Shown here piece by piece: positions 53,671-64,000 of a stretch of 64,000 nucleotides of DNA. Below the pieces are notes generated by a model. The model was not told the origin of the DNA. It made no database searches and was given only the letters and a program-made list of their open reading frames with translations. Positions within the stretch are counted from its first letter, which is position 1, and each line of letters begins with the position of its first letter. The translations under genes and the position numbers were made by a program. Origin of the DNA: Guadua angustifolia (lineage: Eukaryota > Streptophyta > Magnoliopsida > Poales > Poaceae); NCBI GenBank assembly GCA_036346375.1, contig CM070520.1, positions 43,047,854 to 43,111,853 on the forward strand, in the 5' to 3' direction.

Positions 53671-56600
53671 TGTAACATCCTAAAATTTGGCTATTTTTGA
53701 ATTTTGTAAATTATTTTGAATTTTGAGAATTTCTGGAATTTATTTGGATTTATTTGTAATTTTGGAATTAACCTTTCTTTGAAAATTTATTTACTAATAG
53801 AAAAGTTTTAATAAAATATAAATGAAAATATTTTATTTAAGTTCAAAATGTTGTAAAGTATTTTCTAGAATTTTTCTGATTTTTTTATATTTTATATTTT
53901 AGAACCCTCAAATAATTAAAATAAATTTCAAATTATTTTAATCGAAAAAGCTTTATAAAAGCGATGAACGATAGAACGTAGCCATTACGTTCGCTCGTCG
54001 AAACCCTAACGTCGCCGTTTCTACACCGTCCGATCCGCGTCGATTCAACCGTGTCGATTCGTCGCCCAGCATTGTCCGATCGTCGCCGCGTGGACGGCCG
54101 GGATAGCTCCACGTCGCCCGTGTGTTTCCGCCGCTGCCATCATTTCCGGTGAGTAACCGATGCGTTTAAACGCTGGTTGAGCTCGCCTCTCGAGGCTATA
54201 AAGCCTGTGGAGTATCTCGCCGGACTCTCCTTTGCTTTGCGCTCATTTTGTCCCATCGCACTAGCCATAGCTCGCCGCCGTTTGCCCATACGTGCTCGTC
54301 GTAGTTCCGAAGCTATTCCGCCACATTTTGTGTCACCGCCGGTCACTCTCCATCGCTGCTAAAGCTATCGGAGTAACCCTTGCGTCGTGCCGCATCCGAG
54401 GAGGCATCTCTTGTCATCGGAGCATCACCGGAACACCGTCGCCAACGCCGTCTTCTCCAACTCTGGTGCAAGCATCCTCAGCCGTTGGATCTACATCGCA
54501 CCGCTCCGGTGAGACCACGCGTTTCCCTCCCGGTAGAGACCAGAACAGTGCCACAATAGATCTTAGCCGTAGAACTCTTGATGGACGGATTAGATTCGAA
54601 CACGTGCCCATCTTCGGGACTGCTCACGTGTTCCTTAGATGCATTAGATCGTAGCCATTAGATCTTGGATGTATGGTTATGATGCAGCCACATAGTCGCA
54701 GTTACGGTAAAGTTCATTTTCATATCTCAGCTGTTAAATCTAATCAACAGTCTAGATTGCTCGGTGTAGAAATGTGTTGATTTATGTTGACCGTTAGATC
54801 TAGATCCGTTGGTTGTCGTGTCGCCGTGTGTCGCGCATCGGTGAAGCCACGTCGCCGGTCGCATCGCATGTATTAGAGTTAATCCGAGCTGTTGGATTTT
54901 GAATGGTATTAGGGATTACCCGCCACCACGACGATTCCGTCTGCGTCGTGTTCGCGTGAAATCGAGCGTCGCCGCTTGGCCGCTGTCGACGTCGTCGATT
55001 TGATTTCAGCCGTTCGATCGTGATCGGCCATCCGCAGTGAACTCTACGTTAGGTTTGAATTGAAATGTCGCTTTGATCTTGGCCGTTTGATTTAGATCGG
55101 ACGGTCAGAAATTGATCGGCGTTCGGCTGATAATTCTTCGCCATGTGTTGCGCCCGGATCTTGCCACGTGTCGGCTCCGGAGTAAATCTGAGCCGAATCG
55201 TCGCATGAATCGGGGCCGTCCATTTTTAATCGGACGGTTGATATTAGATCAAGCCGTGGATTGATAATTAGTTGACCGTGTCATAACGAGATCACGCCAC
55301 GCGTCAAAGATGGCGTCATCGATGGGACCCACCGCCGATCAAGCACGATGAGAGAAGTCGACATCATAATTAATTATAAAATATATATATATATTTCAGC
55401 CGAAAATGGTTTCGGTGCTGACATCATTAATGGTAATGCTGACGTCATAATTTCCGGATTTTCCGTATAAAAATAAATAAAGAAATTCGGTTTATTCTTT
55501 TTGATTTATTTTAAAACTTCAAATGGCTATAACTTTTGCGTTTTAACTCCAATTTGAGTGATTCCAATTTCTAAAAATTTGTAAAATCAAGATCTATTTA
55601 TTAGTGAATTTTTTGGAATTTTTAGAGATGAATTTATTCTCTGTAAAATATATTTATTATGTGTATATTGATTTTGATTAGACGTTGATCTGTTGGGGAG
55701 TGTCGAGGGAGAATTTCCAGAGCAAGACCTAGCTTTGGATTAGGACCAGCAGCTGTTTGAAGGCAAGTTGTGCTTTGACTATATTGCTCCCAAGTTTTGA
55801 GATGTATTTTATTTCAAACTATGCATGCTAATTCAACTAAAAATGGATTTAAAATATTTTGGGTGAATTAGCTAATTAACCTAATTGTTATTATCACCTT
55901 GTTATTATTATTCATATGCCATGATTCCTTTGATAACCTATATTTGGTAATATTAGTTGGTTGATAATATTGTGCCAACACGGGAGGCTAGACTGTGAAT
56001 AGTTGCTTAGTCATGCTTATAACGTAAACAATTTTGTTTGGATTACAAAAGTAACATTGACTAAAGAATAGTGAATACAATTTGATAAAAGGTGGAATGA
56101 TGTTGGTATTAAAACTGGAATGTAGAGACCTGTGTGGTTCTATATGAAAGATGATTACGGGCATGTGGCATGTGTTGCACTGTTAATAACTTGGGGTGGA
56201 ATTAATTTAGGCTGGGGCAAGTGGACCGAGGCTTCGTGCTAGGTGGGCCTTCGTGGCATTTGGTGGGTTTGAGTGATGTGAGGGCTGAGTGCCAATTTGA
56301 GAGAAGGAAGTCTTGCCTTGGTCAGTTAAGGACTTTACCTTGCAAGCCTTTGACCTGAGTCTCTCATACAATCACATGTCTGAATGGGAAGACCTAGTTT
56401 AGTAGGATTCTGTTGTCTTACCTTTGATACCTCGGGGTGGCGATTACACTTGAGAATAATCATGCGGGGAGCGTGCCAATGCTTCGGCTTGGTACCCTAT
56501 CCAACGGTGTTTATCGGTCCTATACTTCGGCTCTGAGTGAGGGAAGTGATAGTGAAGGCAACACGGAGAGGTTCTTAGGCTAAGATAGAAGTTTCTAAAA

Positions 56601-57378
56601 AGCTTTGTTACGGTTAATCGCTTTTGTGGTATGCGACTGTATCTTGTGGGTAAAGTGTACAACCTCTGCAGAGTGTTAAAACTGTTCGAATAGCCGAGTC
56701 CACGGTACTGGACAATGCTCGGGGATTACAGTTAAGGGGTAGTGTTTGAAAATAAAATGGAGTGGAAGGTTGAGTGCCAAAAATAATGATAAATGTTGAT
56801 TAGGGACTGAGTGTCCAAAATTATGTGGAAAACAACTTGAGACATATAATGGTTATATGTTTTTAATGCTTTCAATCTAAATAAATAGTAGTTTAAAACA
56901 TTGATGCAACAAGCAAAACAACCAGTAGAGCCATTCCTTTGTAACAAGAAATGCATGTAGTAATAGCACTGCATTCTGTGCATGACTTGTTGAGTACGGT
57001 GTGTACTCACCCTTGCGGACAAAATTTACCAGAAGAAGAGACTACTCCAGCATATGAGGAGGAGTTTGTCGAGGTGCCAGATAACTAGGGAAGCAAGCCT
57101 CTGTCAGAGCGTCTGTGACGATAAAGGGATCACTATGAAGTTTACTTTCCACTGTTATTTTCTGTTTACTCTGAATAATGTAAGCCCTGCGTGGCAAACT
57201 GCTGTAAGGTGACCATAAGGTCGATCAACTTGATTATATACATGTTTGATGTACTTAAATATTATTCCGCTGTGTATGATGTGGTACTTAAACCCTGTAA
57301 AGTCTGTGTGCACTAGCGCGATCCTGGACTAGTGTAGATTACACAGTGTGTCCGGATTTGCAAATTCAGGGCACGACA
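53671..57378 (+). repeat. Chromovirus 3' LTR
   Basis: Starts TGTAACATCCTAAAATTTGG, ends AGGGCACGACA at 57378 (3708 bases). It has an AT-rich first 300 bases, a CpG-rich promoter-like block at 53960-55370, an (AT)n run at 55380-55394, one TGACGTCA site (55440-55447), and a long AT-rich tail. It shares landmarks with the solo LTRs at 22728-25832 (opposite strand) and 37675-41938. Transcripts would start in or after the CpG-rich block by analogy only. Confidence 0.9.
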
Positions 57379-58629
57379 AAGTACATGCAGGTTAGCATGA
57401 TGCATATGATGGTTATGCATGAAGATCAAACCCTCTAGAGACAAGCCGCAAAGGCCAACTCGGAATTCACATCGAGTGCCAACACTGAAAAGCGACAAAA
57501 CCGATCCTAGAGGAGACTAGGAAAGACCAACATGAGCAACACAATTTCCTGCAACTATTGCCGTGAGTGGGCACCTCGAGGAAAAACGAGGTTCACTACT
57601 TGCGCACGATGGAGATGATGCCTCGAACAACTCATGGACTAAGAATCGAACTAAGAAAGCACAAGTCCATAAGATAATCCAAATCCACTCCACTAGGTAG
57701 TAATCAAATTCTCATGCTAGCCTTAAGCTACTCATGCCATGAGAAAGGCAAAGAGCACCTAGTAGCATCATCGCATAGACATAACACAAGGAATCGGCAC
57801 AAGAGGGCAAACAACTACAAATGTCCATCATTCCCGCCAACAAGGGCAAGCACAATCAAAACAGGGAAATCACCTGGACAAGCAAACAAAACACCTAAAC
57901 TACTCGCAAGAATACCAAGAAGAAATTCAACTCTAAATATAAGGGTGAATGCAAGGCAGAAGATATAGAAAATAAGGCAATGCACACGTGACTGATGCTA
58001 ACATGATAATCAATGTATACATAGCATCAATAGACAAGAATAAGCAAGCATAGCCTTAAAACTACTACCACCATGAGCAGTTATTAACAATTAAGCACAG
58101 AACTAGGGCACAAGTATGAAAACAATAAGATATGGCTCAAGCTAAAATTAACTACACAATGGAGAGGGAGAATGCAAGCAATGCCTACTCATGATACAAG
58201 TAAAATTCTAGCCATTGACCTAGGCTATTGCCGACTACCAAAATAATACAATCAAGCATATGTAGACAGGCAACACAAGTCATGTGGCAAGAATGGCATG
58301 ATAGCAAAATTAATTTTCAACCTAGGCATGCAAGCATCAATATCTAAATATCATCAATGGTAGGCAAGGCATCAAGAATAACCAGTGGTAAAAGAGCAAC
58401 CTACTATATCTATCAAGCACAAAAGGAAAAAGGTCGCTAGGTTCTCACCTCACTTACCATGACGATGCAGATGGTCCATAGGAGTCGATTACGATCAACC
58501 AAGAAAACCACTCCACCATGGGCCATCAGTCACGATCAATCACAAGAAAACCATCGCCAAACTTGGAGCAGTCCACACTAGTCGCCGGCTCTCGGATCGG
58601 TGAAGATCCCAAAAGACAGCACCACCATA
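57379..58629. other. Copia interior next to its primer-binding site, no coding recognised
   Basis: Minus strand would be the leader and gag start of the copia element. The part nearest the primer site (58470-58629) is GC-richer. The rest is A-rich with agcaca and caagca words. I see no gag motif, so this part is probably leader plus decayed sequence. Confidence 0.5.
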
Positions 58630-58641
58630 GCTCTGATACCA
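58630..58641 (-). other. Copia primer-binding site (initiator tRNA-Met)
   Basis: Minus strand reads TGGTATCAGAGC two bases after the end of the 5' LTR, the classical plant site complementary to the 3' end of initiator tRNA-Met. It fixes the orientation and makes the right-hand LTR the 5' one. Confidence 0.93.
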
Positions 58642-58643
58642 AT

Positions 58644-60262
58644 TGAAGGATCGAGATGGCGAACAGAGGGGGGTGTATGGTCACAAACAAATTTTCCCCC
58701 AAAATACTCCAACTAAAACCTCGACAAGATCGTTCAAAAGAAATCGTGAAAAACCCAAAAAACTAGACAACTATGTGTACCCCTAATTTGCATGGATAAG
58801 TACTATAAAATATCTGGGGATTTTTGAGTCACAATTCTGGTTGTCTAGTGTCCAAAAATGAGAAGGAATCAATTCAACTCTTTCTTTTAGAAAGGAGATC
58901 AATTCAAATTACAAAAGCCACTTTCAGAAAAGCAAAAGCAGAATTTTTAGAAGCTGTCCTCAATTTGAACAGGTGGTTGGTGGGTTTCTGCAGCTTAAGA
59001 AATTTCGAGAATTTTTATCCCTATGAGAAAAAGAGTTGTGAAGAACTCCACCAAATTTAACCTAAAGAACCCTTACAGAAAAAATAGGAAAAATCTAAGA
59101 ACACAGTCAGTTAAGAACTTCGAGCAGAAAGTTTGGGGCTCGGTTTTCACCTCATGACGCCCAAACGGTGCAATAAGTGGACTCTAAAATTTTTCTACAA
59201 GTAGATATGAGAGCTCCACACCTTATCCAACATGAATCACTCAAAAATAAGTTTTGTCAATTTGTATAAAAATAAAACACTAACTGCTGCGTGAAGAATA
59301 AGTTTTGGACAGAGTTGGAACTTGAAAGAAAAGATAATCTCTACTCAATCCAAGAGTGCAAAAGAGATATAAAACCATATGAACACACTCAAAACATCCA
59401 AGATCAGCATTTAGAAGGAGGGGAAGTAAATTCAAATTGCATGAATGTAAATTGCGGGAAAGTAAATGCTGAATTTAAATTGCGTAAAGTAAAGACATAA
59501 TGTAAATGCGGAATTTAAATTCACAATAATGTAAAGAAATTTTTTGTATTTCAGGTGGGAAGGTTTACAAAGCCTCACTTCATGTGGGCAAAAGCTCAAA
59601 GGAGCAACTCAAACCTTCAAGGGGAGGAGGCTACCCCTCCACCCCTATTTATACTACTCACCTACCACCCTTGGATGAGTACCTCAACCCTAGAGCACTC
59701 ATCTAAGGGCTAGGATTAACCCACACACACAGCCATGCAAGGGCTAACCCAAAACTCACACACATACCGGGTTTTCTTGCACGGTTTTCAAAGCATACTA
59801 CCTAGACCCGCTAACCTATCAATTAGACCGCAATCCGACGGTCTAGCTAGCATCATCTCCTTTCCTTGTCTTCTTGGTTTGCCCGGACTCCGTCTCCAAT
59901 CATCTTCCGGCGATCTCCCGACCGTCTAGACCTCCAACGCTCCTCGCCTAGTCCCGGTCATCCTCCGCCTCACCATGACCTAGCACCGTCACCCTGCAAC
60001 CATCAAAGACAAGGAAAAACCTTTCACATAGCAATGCCCACAAAGATATTCAATGATTATTCCAAAATCATTAATCGAATATAATTGTGCTCAATGGTCC
60101 GGTGCTACTGCCCCCAGGCCGGTAGCACTAAGAAAAGCAACCAACACTCAAATTGCTTCAAATCCAATTCACTTCAAATCGAACTCAATTTCAAATCAAA
60201 CCAATCTCAAAACTCATCAATTACTCATCACACACAAGGATAGACCTCCACATGGTCTTTCA
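58644..60262 (-). repeat. Copia 5' LTR (right on the map)
   Basis: TGAAGGATCGAG to ATGGTCTTTCA, 1619 bases, the partner of 43438-45079. Differences are scattered substitutions, a few one-to-four base indels, and a roughly 20-base gap near 59838. The element is therefore not very recent. Confidence 0.92.
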
Positions 60263-60690
60263 GACTAGAACTAGACAAGATACGCCAGAGGTCCAGACAG
60301 TCAAGGATCGCCAGAAGATAATCGGAGACAGAGCCGTTGCGTACTTAGAAGATAAGGAATATTTGAAAAGCTAACTTAAAATAGCTCGAATCAAGCAGGG
60401 TCATTGGATCACGGTCCATAAATTATTGGAACATTAAAACCAAATTTGTGAGACATGTCATTTTACTCGCTAGAATATCTAACACCCACATGATCATTTG
60501 AATTTTTGAAATACAAAACAAAATCGTCTCAAAATACGCCCCCAAATAAGACATGCATTTGGCTAGTCCAATTGCTTTCCCCAAAATGTTGTACATTCGC
60601 TCCGTGCTGCAAGCCTGCAACATGGAATGAACCCAGCGTACCTACGAATTTTTTTATTTAATATTTATTTTAAATCTTTTTTTTAAATAA
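60263..60690. other. Unassigned flank right of the copia element
   Basis: Continuation of the sequence interrupted at 43437. A short open frame (60260-60374) reads gag-like (RTRQDTPEVQTVKDRQ), but I cannot place it. AT-rich runs follow at 60650-60690. Confidence 0.35.
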
Positions 60691-61760
60691 TCAATGGAAA
60701 AAAATAACAAAAAATGGGGCGATCACCCCATATTCGAGCGATAGGGACCCAGCCGTAAAAACGCCGTCCCTAGTATGTTTAATGCTGTCAATGCCGTCAG
60801 GAGGGCACACTGCCTGATGTGCACTAGGGTCAGCCCGATCTTCTGATGAGAATGATGCGTCGGCTTTGATGTAGTACGGAGTAGATGGATCGGCTACTAA
60901 CCACGAGATTAGCAACCAAACAATCGCAACGTCACCACACGAGGCGATCAACCGAATCAAGACCCGATCAATCCTTGTACCTACTGCAACCGAGAATAAG
61001 CAAGAACAAGGAGAAAGCAATTTCAATCCAATAATCTCAAAGAAATAAGGGTGAGGTTCTGTCTCTCATTACGGATGGTCTAGTCGACACACACGAACAT
61101 GAGGAGGGACGCATAAGGGGTCTACCACACACAACAAAACATAAACGACAACGTACGATGGCTGGGGCATTATATAGGGTGGAGACTAGACTTGGGGCGC
61201 CTAAATTAGGGTAGGCCACCATGCAACCCTAACCATACATGGGCCATGGGCCCAAAAATACGGTGACACAATACCTGATAGATTTGTCCTGTGACATTGT
61301 TCAGCATTTTTCCATTGATATAGAGCAAATTTGGAGGTGGGGCTAGATCCATTGGAAAGTTTATCTCCTAAGCTTTCCAATGGGTGGTCGCACCCTGAAA
61401 ACAAAGTCCGGGAGCCCAAGTTACGCCCGTTTGAAGTTGACGTGCTGCTGGATAGCCGAACCGGGCTTTTTGGCATCTTGGGCTTCCATACGAGCCTTCC
61501 TTGGCACGTGGGCTATCCTCGGGGTGTGTGCTTGAGGTGCTGGTCCTTTGTCGTGGGCTTGGAAGGCTGAGCTTTAGGATTAAGGCCCTTTGGCGACGAA
61601 GATGTCGCAGCGTCAAGTGTAGGCGATGAAGACGGTGCAGTTGGAGAGGAAGTAGTGGCAGCGATCGTATCCTTGGGTTTGATGTCCTCATCACTGCCCG
61701 AGGGAAAATCGCCCTAATATGGGACGATCTCCCTATGTAAGGGCGATATCTAAGCTTTAT
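60691..61760 (-). other. LTR/promoter-like region of an unnamed element
   Basis: The minus strand has a TATA-type box (ctatataatg, at about 61169-61178) upstream of a T-rich leader, as in an LTR promoter. A frame near 61540-61700 is Ser/Thr/Pro/Lys-rich. The word gggrcgatcwccc with grgcgata occurs near both borders (60712-60740 and 61721-61750). No coding family is recognised. I cannot set ends. Confidence 0.4.
61169..61178 (-). promoter_or_regulatory. Possible TATA box, minus strand
   Basis: Minus strand reads accctatataatgcc, a good TATA match in a GC-richer setting. No transcript start or gene can be tied to it from sequence alone. Confidence 0.4.
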
Positions 61761-61935
61761 AAACTACGTTCTCGCTCATGGTCTCAGGAGATAGCAGCGA
61801 AAGAGGAAGAAAGAGAAAAAGAGAAGGGAAGGAGAGGAGAAAAAAAGAGAGGGAGAAAAAATAAAAAGAAGTAGAGATTCAATTCAAAATGCTGAGGCGT
61901 GCAAGTGGAAAGGAAAAGGGGAAAGCAAAGGAAGA

Positions 61936-62472
61936 GTGAGGCACTTGTCCGCGCAATTCAGCGTACCAGGATCTCTTCCTACCTCGTGGGCTGTTCCACC
62001 GATGTGTATGTGTGGAGATCCTTGCAGGCTTGTCTGCACTAGGGACATTCTAACTTGGAAGAGGAGGTATTGGAAGTGCCGCAACTACGCCTTCGACCTG
62101 CCAGAGAAGAGCCTGAAAAATCGCCAGATGCTAACAATCATACGTGTTTCGTAATACTTGTACATGAAACTTTGCTAATTTATGTTTTATGCAGTCGCCT
62201 CCGCCACTGTGTGAATTTGAGTAGTGGTTTGATATTGAGATAACCCCGAAGACCAAAGGCTCCTTGATCAAGCCAATTGGGACGAGGAGTTCATACGGAA
62301 GTTTCAAGAGCAGCGTGATGCCGCACGCGAGCAGGCACATCGAAAGGAAATGAAGGAGAAGGAGGCCGAGAGAGAGGAAACGAGAGAGGGCACATCGTGT
62401 CAGAGAAGCCCCACCAGAGGCATAGGCGAAAGGGAAGTGGCCTCGATCCACTCAGTAGACGTGAAGTTGTAA
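61936..62472 (+). pseudogene. GRF-type zinc-finger protein fragment, transposon-associated, broken
   Basis: A frame from 61936 holds MCMCGDPCRL (62002-62030), then WKRRYWKCRNYAFD, spacing and residues like the GRF-type zinc finger found in many grass transposon-linked proteins. An intron seems to end at ttatgcag 62194, and the next exon reads SPPPLCEFE then TAG at 62222-62224, where Gln is usual, then WFDIE. After a frameshift the coiled, charged tail continues (DEEFIRKFQEQRDAAREQAH) to TAA 62470-62472. A TATA-like tttataaac at 61758 and a purine-rich leader precede it. Role unknown, probably nucleic-acid binding. Confidence 0.6.
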
Positions 62473-62560
62473 CCATTATTTTCCTTATTCGTGATGCTCC
62501 TCCCAGTTTTAAGTCCTAATAAAGAGTGTGGCCTACCTTATTTTCCGCAATAACTTCTGA

Positions 62561-63300
62561 TTTGAGAAATTGTGACCAGTTAGGGGTTTTCGTAGCCTCA
62601 CAGGGTCCACTGGATGTGAACCAAAAAATACGGGAAAAATCATGAGCAACGTATGCAACGCAGGCTACCACTTATCTATGGGCGAGCGGGTCGAACGTTG
62701 CCCCAGCATGAAGTTGCGAAAATTCAAAAAAAACACACGGCCACGAAATTTGAGAAATTGTGGCTACTTAGAGGTTTTCGTAGCCTCGCGGGGCTCACTG
62801 GATATGGCCCAAAAAATACGGGAAAAATCACTAGCAAACTACACAATGCGGGCTACCACATATCTATGGGCAAGCAGATCGGACGTTGCCCTGCCACAAA
62901 GTTGCAAAAATTGAAAAAAGTATACGCAGCCATGAAACCACGAAATTGTAGCCACTTAGGAGTTTTCATAGCCTCATGGGACCCACTGGATACGTCCCAG
63001 AAAATATAGAAAAAATCACGAGCGCCCAACGCAACGTTAACCACTTATCTATGGGTGAGCAGGTCGGATGTTGCCCCGGCACGAAGTTGCGAAAATCAGA
63101 AAAGGCACACGCAGCCTTGAAACCCTGAAATTGTGGGCACTTAGGGGTATTTGTAGCCTCGCGGGGCCCACCAGAAACAGCCCAGAAAATACAGAAAAAA
63201 TCACGAGCGACCTAAGCAATGCGGGCTACCACTTATCTATGGGCGAGTAGGTCGGACGTTTCTCTAGCACAAAGTTACAAAAATCAGAAAAGGCACACAT
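62561..63300 (+). repeat. Four tandem units of about 185 bp
   Basis: Units begin near 62561, 62748, 62937 and 63121. Each runs gaaattgtgg, ttcgtagcctcgcgggg, cactggatatggccc, aaaatacgggaaaaatcac, gcgggctaccacttatctat, gggcgagcagg, cggacgttgcccc, aagttgcgaaaa and a gcacacgcagcc end. Units differ by many substitutions, so the array is old. It sits between the GRF-type pseudogene and a minus-strand gene. Short open frames through it are by-products. Confidence 0.9.
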
Positions 63301-63405
63301 GTTACTAATTGAAACAGATAAGCTAAAAAAATGCTAGCACTTAGTTCAGAAAGTTATACAAGTCAGACAGGTAAAGGCAATACAAAAGTACAGCTGTACA
63401 GCACG

Positions 63406-64000
63406 TCACTCATGGCCACACTTCCTGATTTGGTCCGTGGGGTACGTGAGTGGCGATGGAGGACAGACAGCCCTCCTAGGTTGGCCCTGTGGCACAAGGG
63501 TAGTGTAGTCTGGCGGCGACAGACAGCCCTCCGACGTCGGCCCGTGGGAGATGACTGCCATGGGGAGGTGCGGGCATGGCTCCACGAGGAGCCACCGAGG
63601 GACGACGACGTGCTGGCCCATGGGGACGTGGTGCGCTACGTCTAATGACGTCTCCGTCCCCCCCTCCCGACAGGTGGCCAGGCGACACAACCGCCTCACC
63701 TTGTCATGGACCCGCTCCCAAGCTGTCTCAGCCTCAGCGATGGTCATCTGGATGCCCGCTCGAAGGTGCGCCAACATGGACGTAGCCTCCACATCCACCT
63801 CCCCTGCAAGCTATGCCTACATGTAATGCCAAATTGATATGAGGTAATTTACACAAAAAAGACATACGTATAGAGATTCGATTGTGACACTTACCATGAA
63901 GTTGTCCCTCTCAGACATCTGTGAAGGGTACGTGTCTAACACCAATGCTTGAGATGTGACATACGGTACTGGTGTGTACCCCACCCTGAGCCGAGTCCGC
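63406..64000 (-). CDS. Unrecognised gene, last two exons (5' part outside window)
   Basis: Minus-strand exon from beyond 64000 to 63895 reads GYTPVPYVTSQALVLDTYPS then SERDNFM. A donor GTAAGT follows, and an 84-base intron (63894-63811) ends in AG. The next exon (63810-63406) continues in phase 0: LAGEVDVEATSMLAHLRAGI, then AWERVHDKVRRLCRLATC, with stop at 63408-63406. Consistent splicing, no internal stop and GC-rich codons suggest real or recently lost coding. I do not recognise the family with confidence. Its position among element parts suggests a transposon-borne protein, perhaps of the MULE or plant-mobile-domain group (speculative). Confidence 0.55.

Larger units (their letters stand above)
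49231..57378 (+). mobile_element. Gypsy chromovirus (Tekay/Del-like), 5'-truncated, plus strand
   Basis: Order gag, CCHC, protease, RT, RNase H, integrase, chromodomain, polypurine tract, 3' LTR identifies a Ty3/gypsy chromovirus. The 5' LTR, primer site and gag start are missing. The sequence begins directly against copia interior near 49231. The element carries several stops. It is nested in the copia element at 43438-60262. Confidence 0.9.
43438..60262 (-). mobile_element. Copia LTR retrotransposon (SIRE/Maximus-like), minus strand, with nested insertions
   Basis: Both LTRs are present (43438-45079 and 58644-60262), with flanks GACCA (43433-43437) and GACTA (60263-60267), a target duplication with one transition. 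On the minus strand the right LTR is followed by a primer-binding site TGGTATCAGAGC (58641-58630), and the left LTR is preceded by a polypurine tract (45091-45080). Only the end of RT-RNase H remains of the coding region. A foldback MITE and a truncated chromovirus (49231-57378) sit inside. Clade naming rests on LTR length and RNase H phrases and is tentative. Confidence 0.88.

Noticed and set aside
58630..58641. tRNA-Met-like sequence as a tRNA gene
   Set aside because: Only the 12-base primer-binding site next to an LTR is present, with no tRNA fold around it.
1..64000. CRISPR array, operons or other prokaryotic features
   Set aside because: No short regularly spaced repeats with unique spacers, no ribosome-binding sites, and spliced plant-type element genes throughout.

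Overview
This window looks like repeat-dense nuclear DNA from a grass (Poaceae). It holds long LTR retrotransposons with TGTAAYACC...GGTGTTACA ends, CACTA elements with palindromic subterminal repeats and TNP2 plus Ulp1-type genes, a hAT element with GCTCG-rich ends, and MITEs. There is no bacterial-type operon structure. I found no intact host gene and no tRNA or rRNA gene. Nearly every recognisable coding stretch is broken by stops or frameshifts, so the region reads as heterochromatic, nested, decaying transposon sequence.

Layout. 1-2112: 3' part of a hAT element whose right end is visible. 2985-4008: 3' remnant of CACTA element 1. 4446-about 8256: CACTA element 2, with TIR CACTACTACAAAA and a dead TNP2 gene. 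9566-20774: three LTRs of one non-coding, LARD-like gypsy-type family (A 9566-12894, B 13114-16680, C 19195-20774 truncated), separated by non-coding internal pieces that end in polypurine tracts. LTRs A and C, but not B, carry a captured piece of a cellular MORC ATPase gene, with an intron in A. 20775-22727: minus-strand gypsy remnant (gag, leader, LTR), cut by a minus-strand solo LTR at 22728-25832. 25846-about 32870: minus-strand CACTA element 3 (Ulp1-type ORF, G-rich minisatellite, TNP2). 33079-33510: unrecognised proline-rich ORF.

33561-42048: a chromovirus-type LTR split by two later solo LTRs, one copia-type (35223-36862) and one gypsy-type (37675-41938) with a perfect AAAGT target-site duplication. 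42080-42306: Tourist-like MITE. 43438-60262: a minus-strand copia element with both LTRs, primer-binding site and polypurine tract. Its interior is mostly lost and now holds a foldback MITE and a 5'-truncated chromovirus (49231-57378) with gag, protease, RT, RNase H, integrase, chromodomain and 3' LTR. 60691-64000: a further element region with an LTR/promoter-like stretch, a broken GRF-type zinc-finger gene, four tandem repeats of about 185 bp, and the 3' exons of an unrecognised minus-strand gene.

How the parts relate. Autonomous elements (CACTA, chromovirus, copia) provided the transposases and polymerases, while the 9.5-20.8 kb family carries none and would depend on another element's proteins. 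Nesting gives an order of events: the copia element predates the chromovirus inside it, and the LTR at 33.5-42.0 kb predates its two solo-LTR passengers. The most notable observation is the MORC fragment inside an LTR. MORC proteins act in transposon silencing, and here a piece of one has been multiplied by a retroelement.
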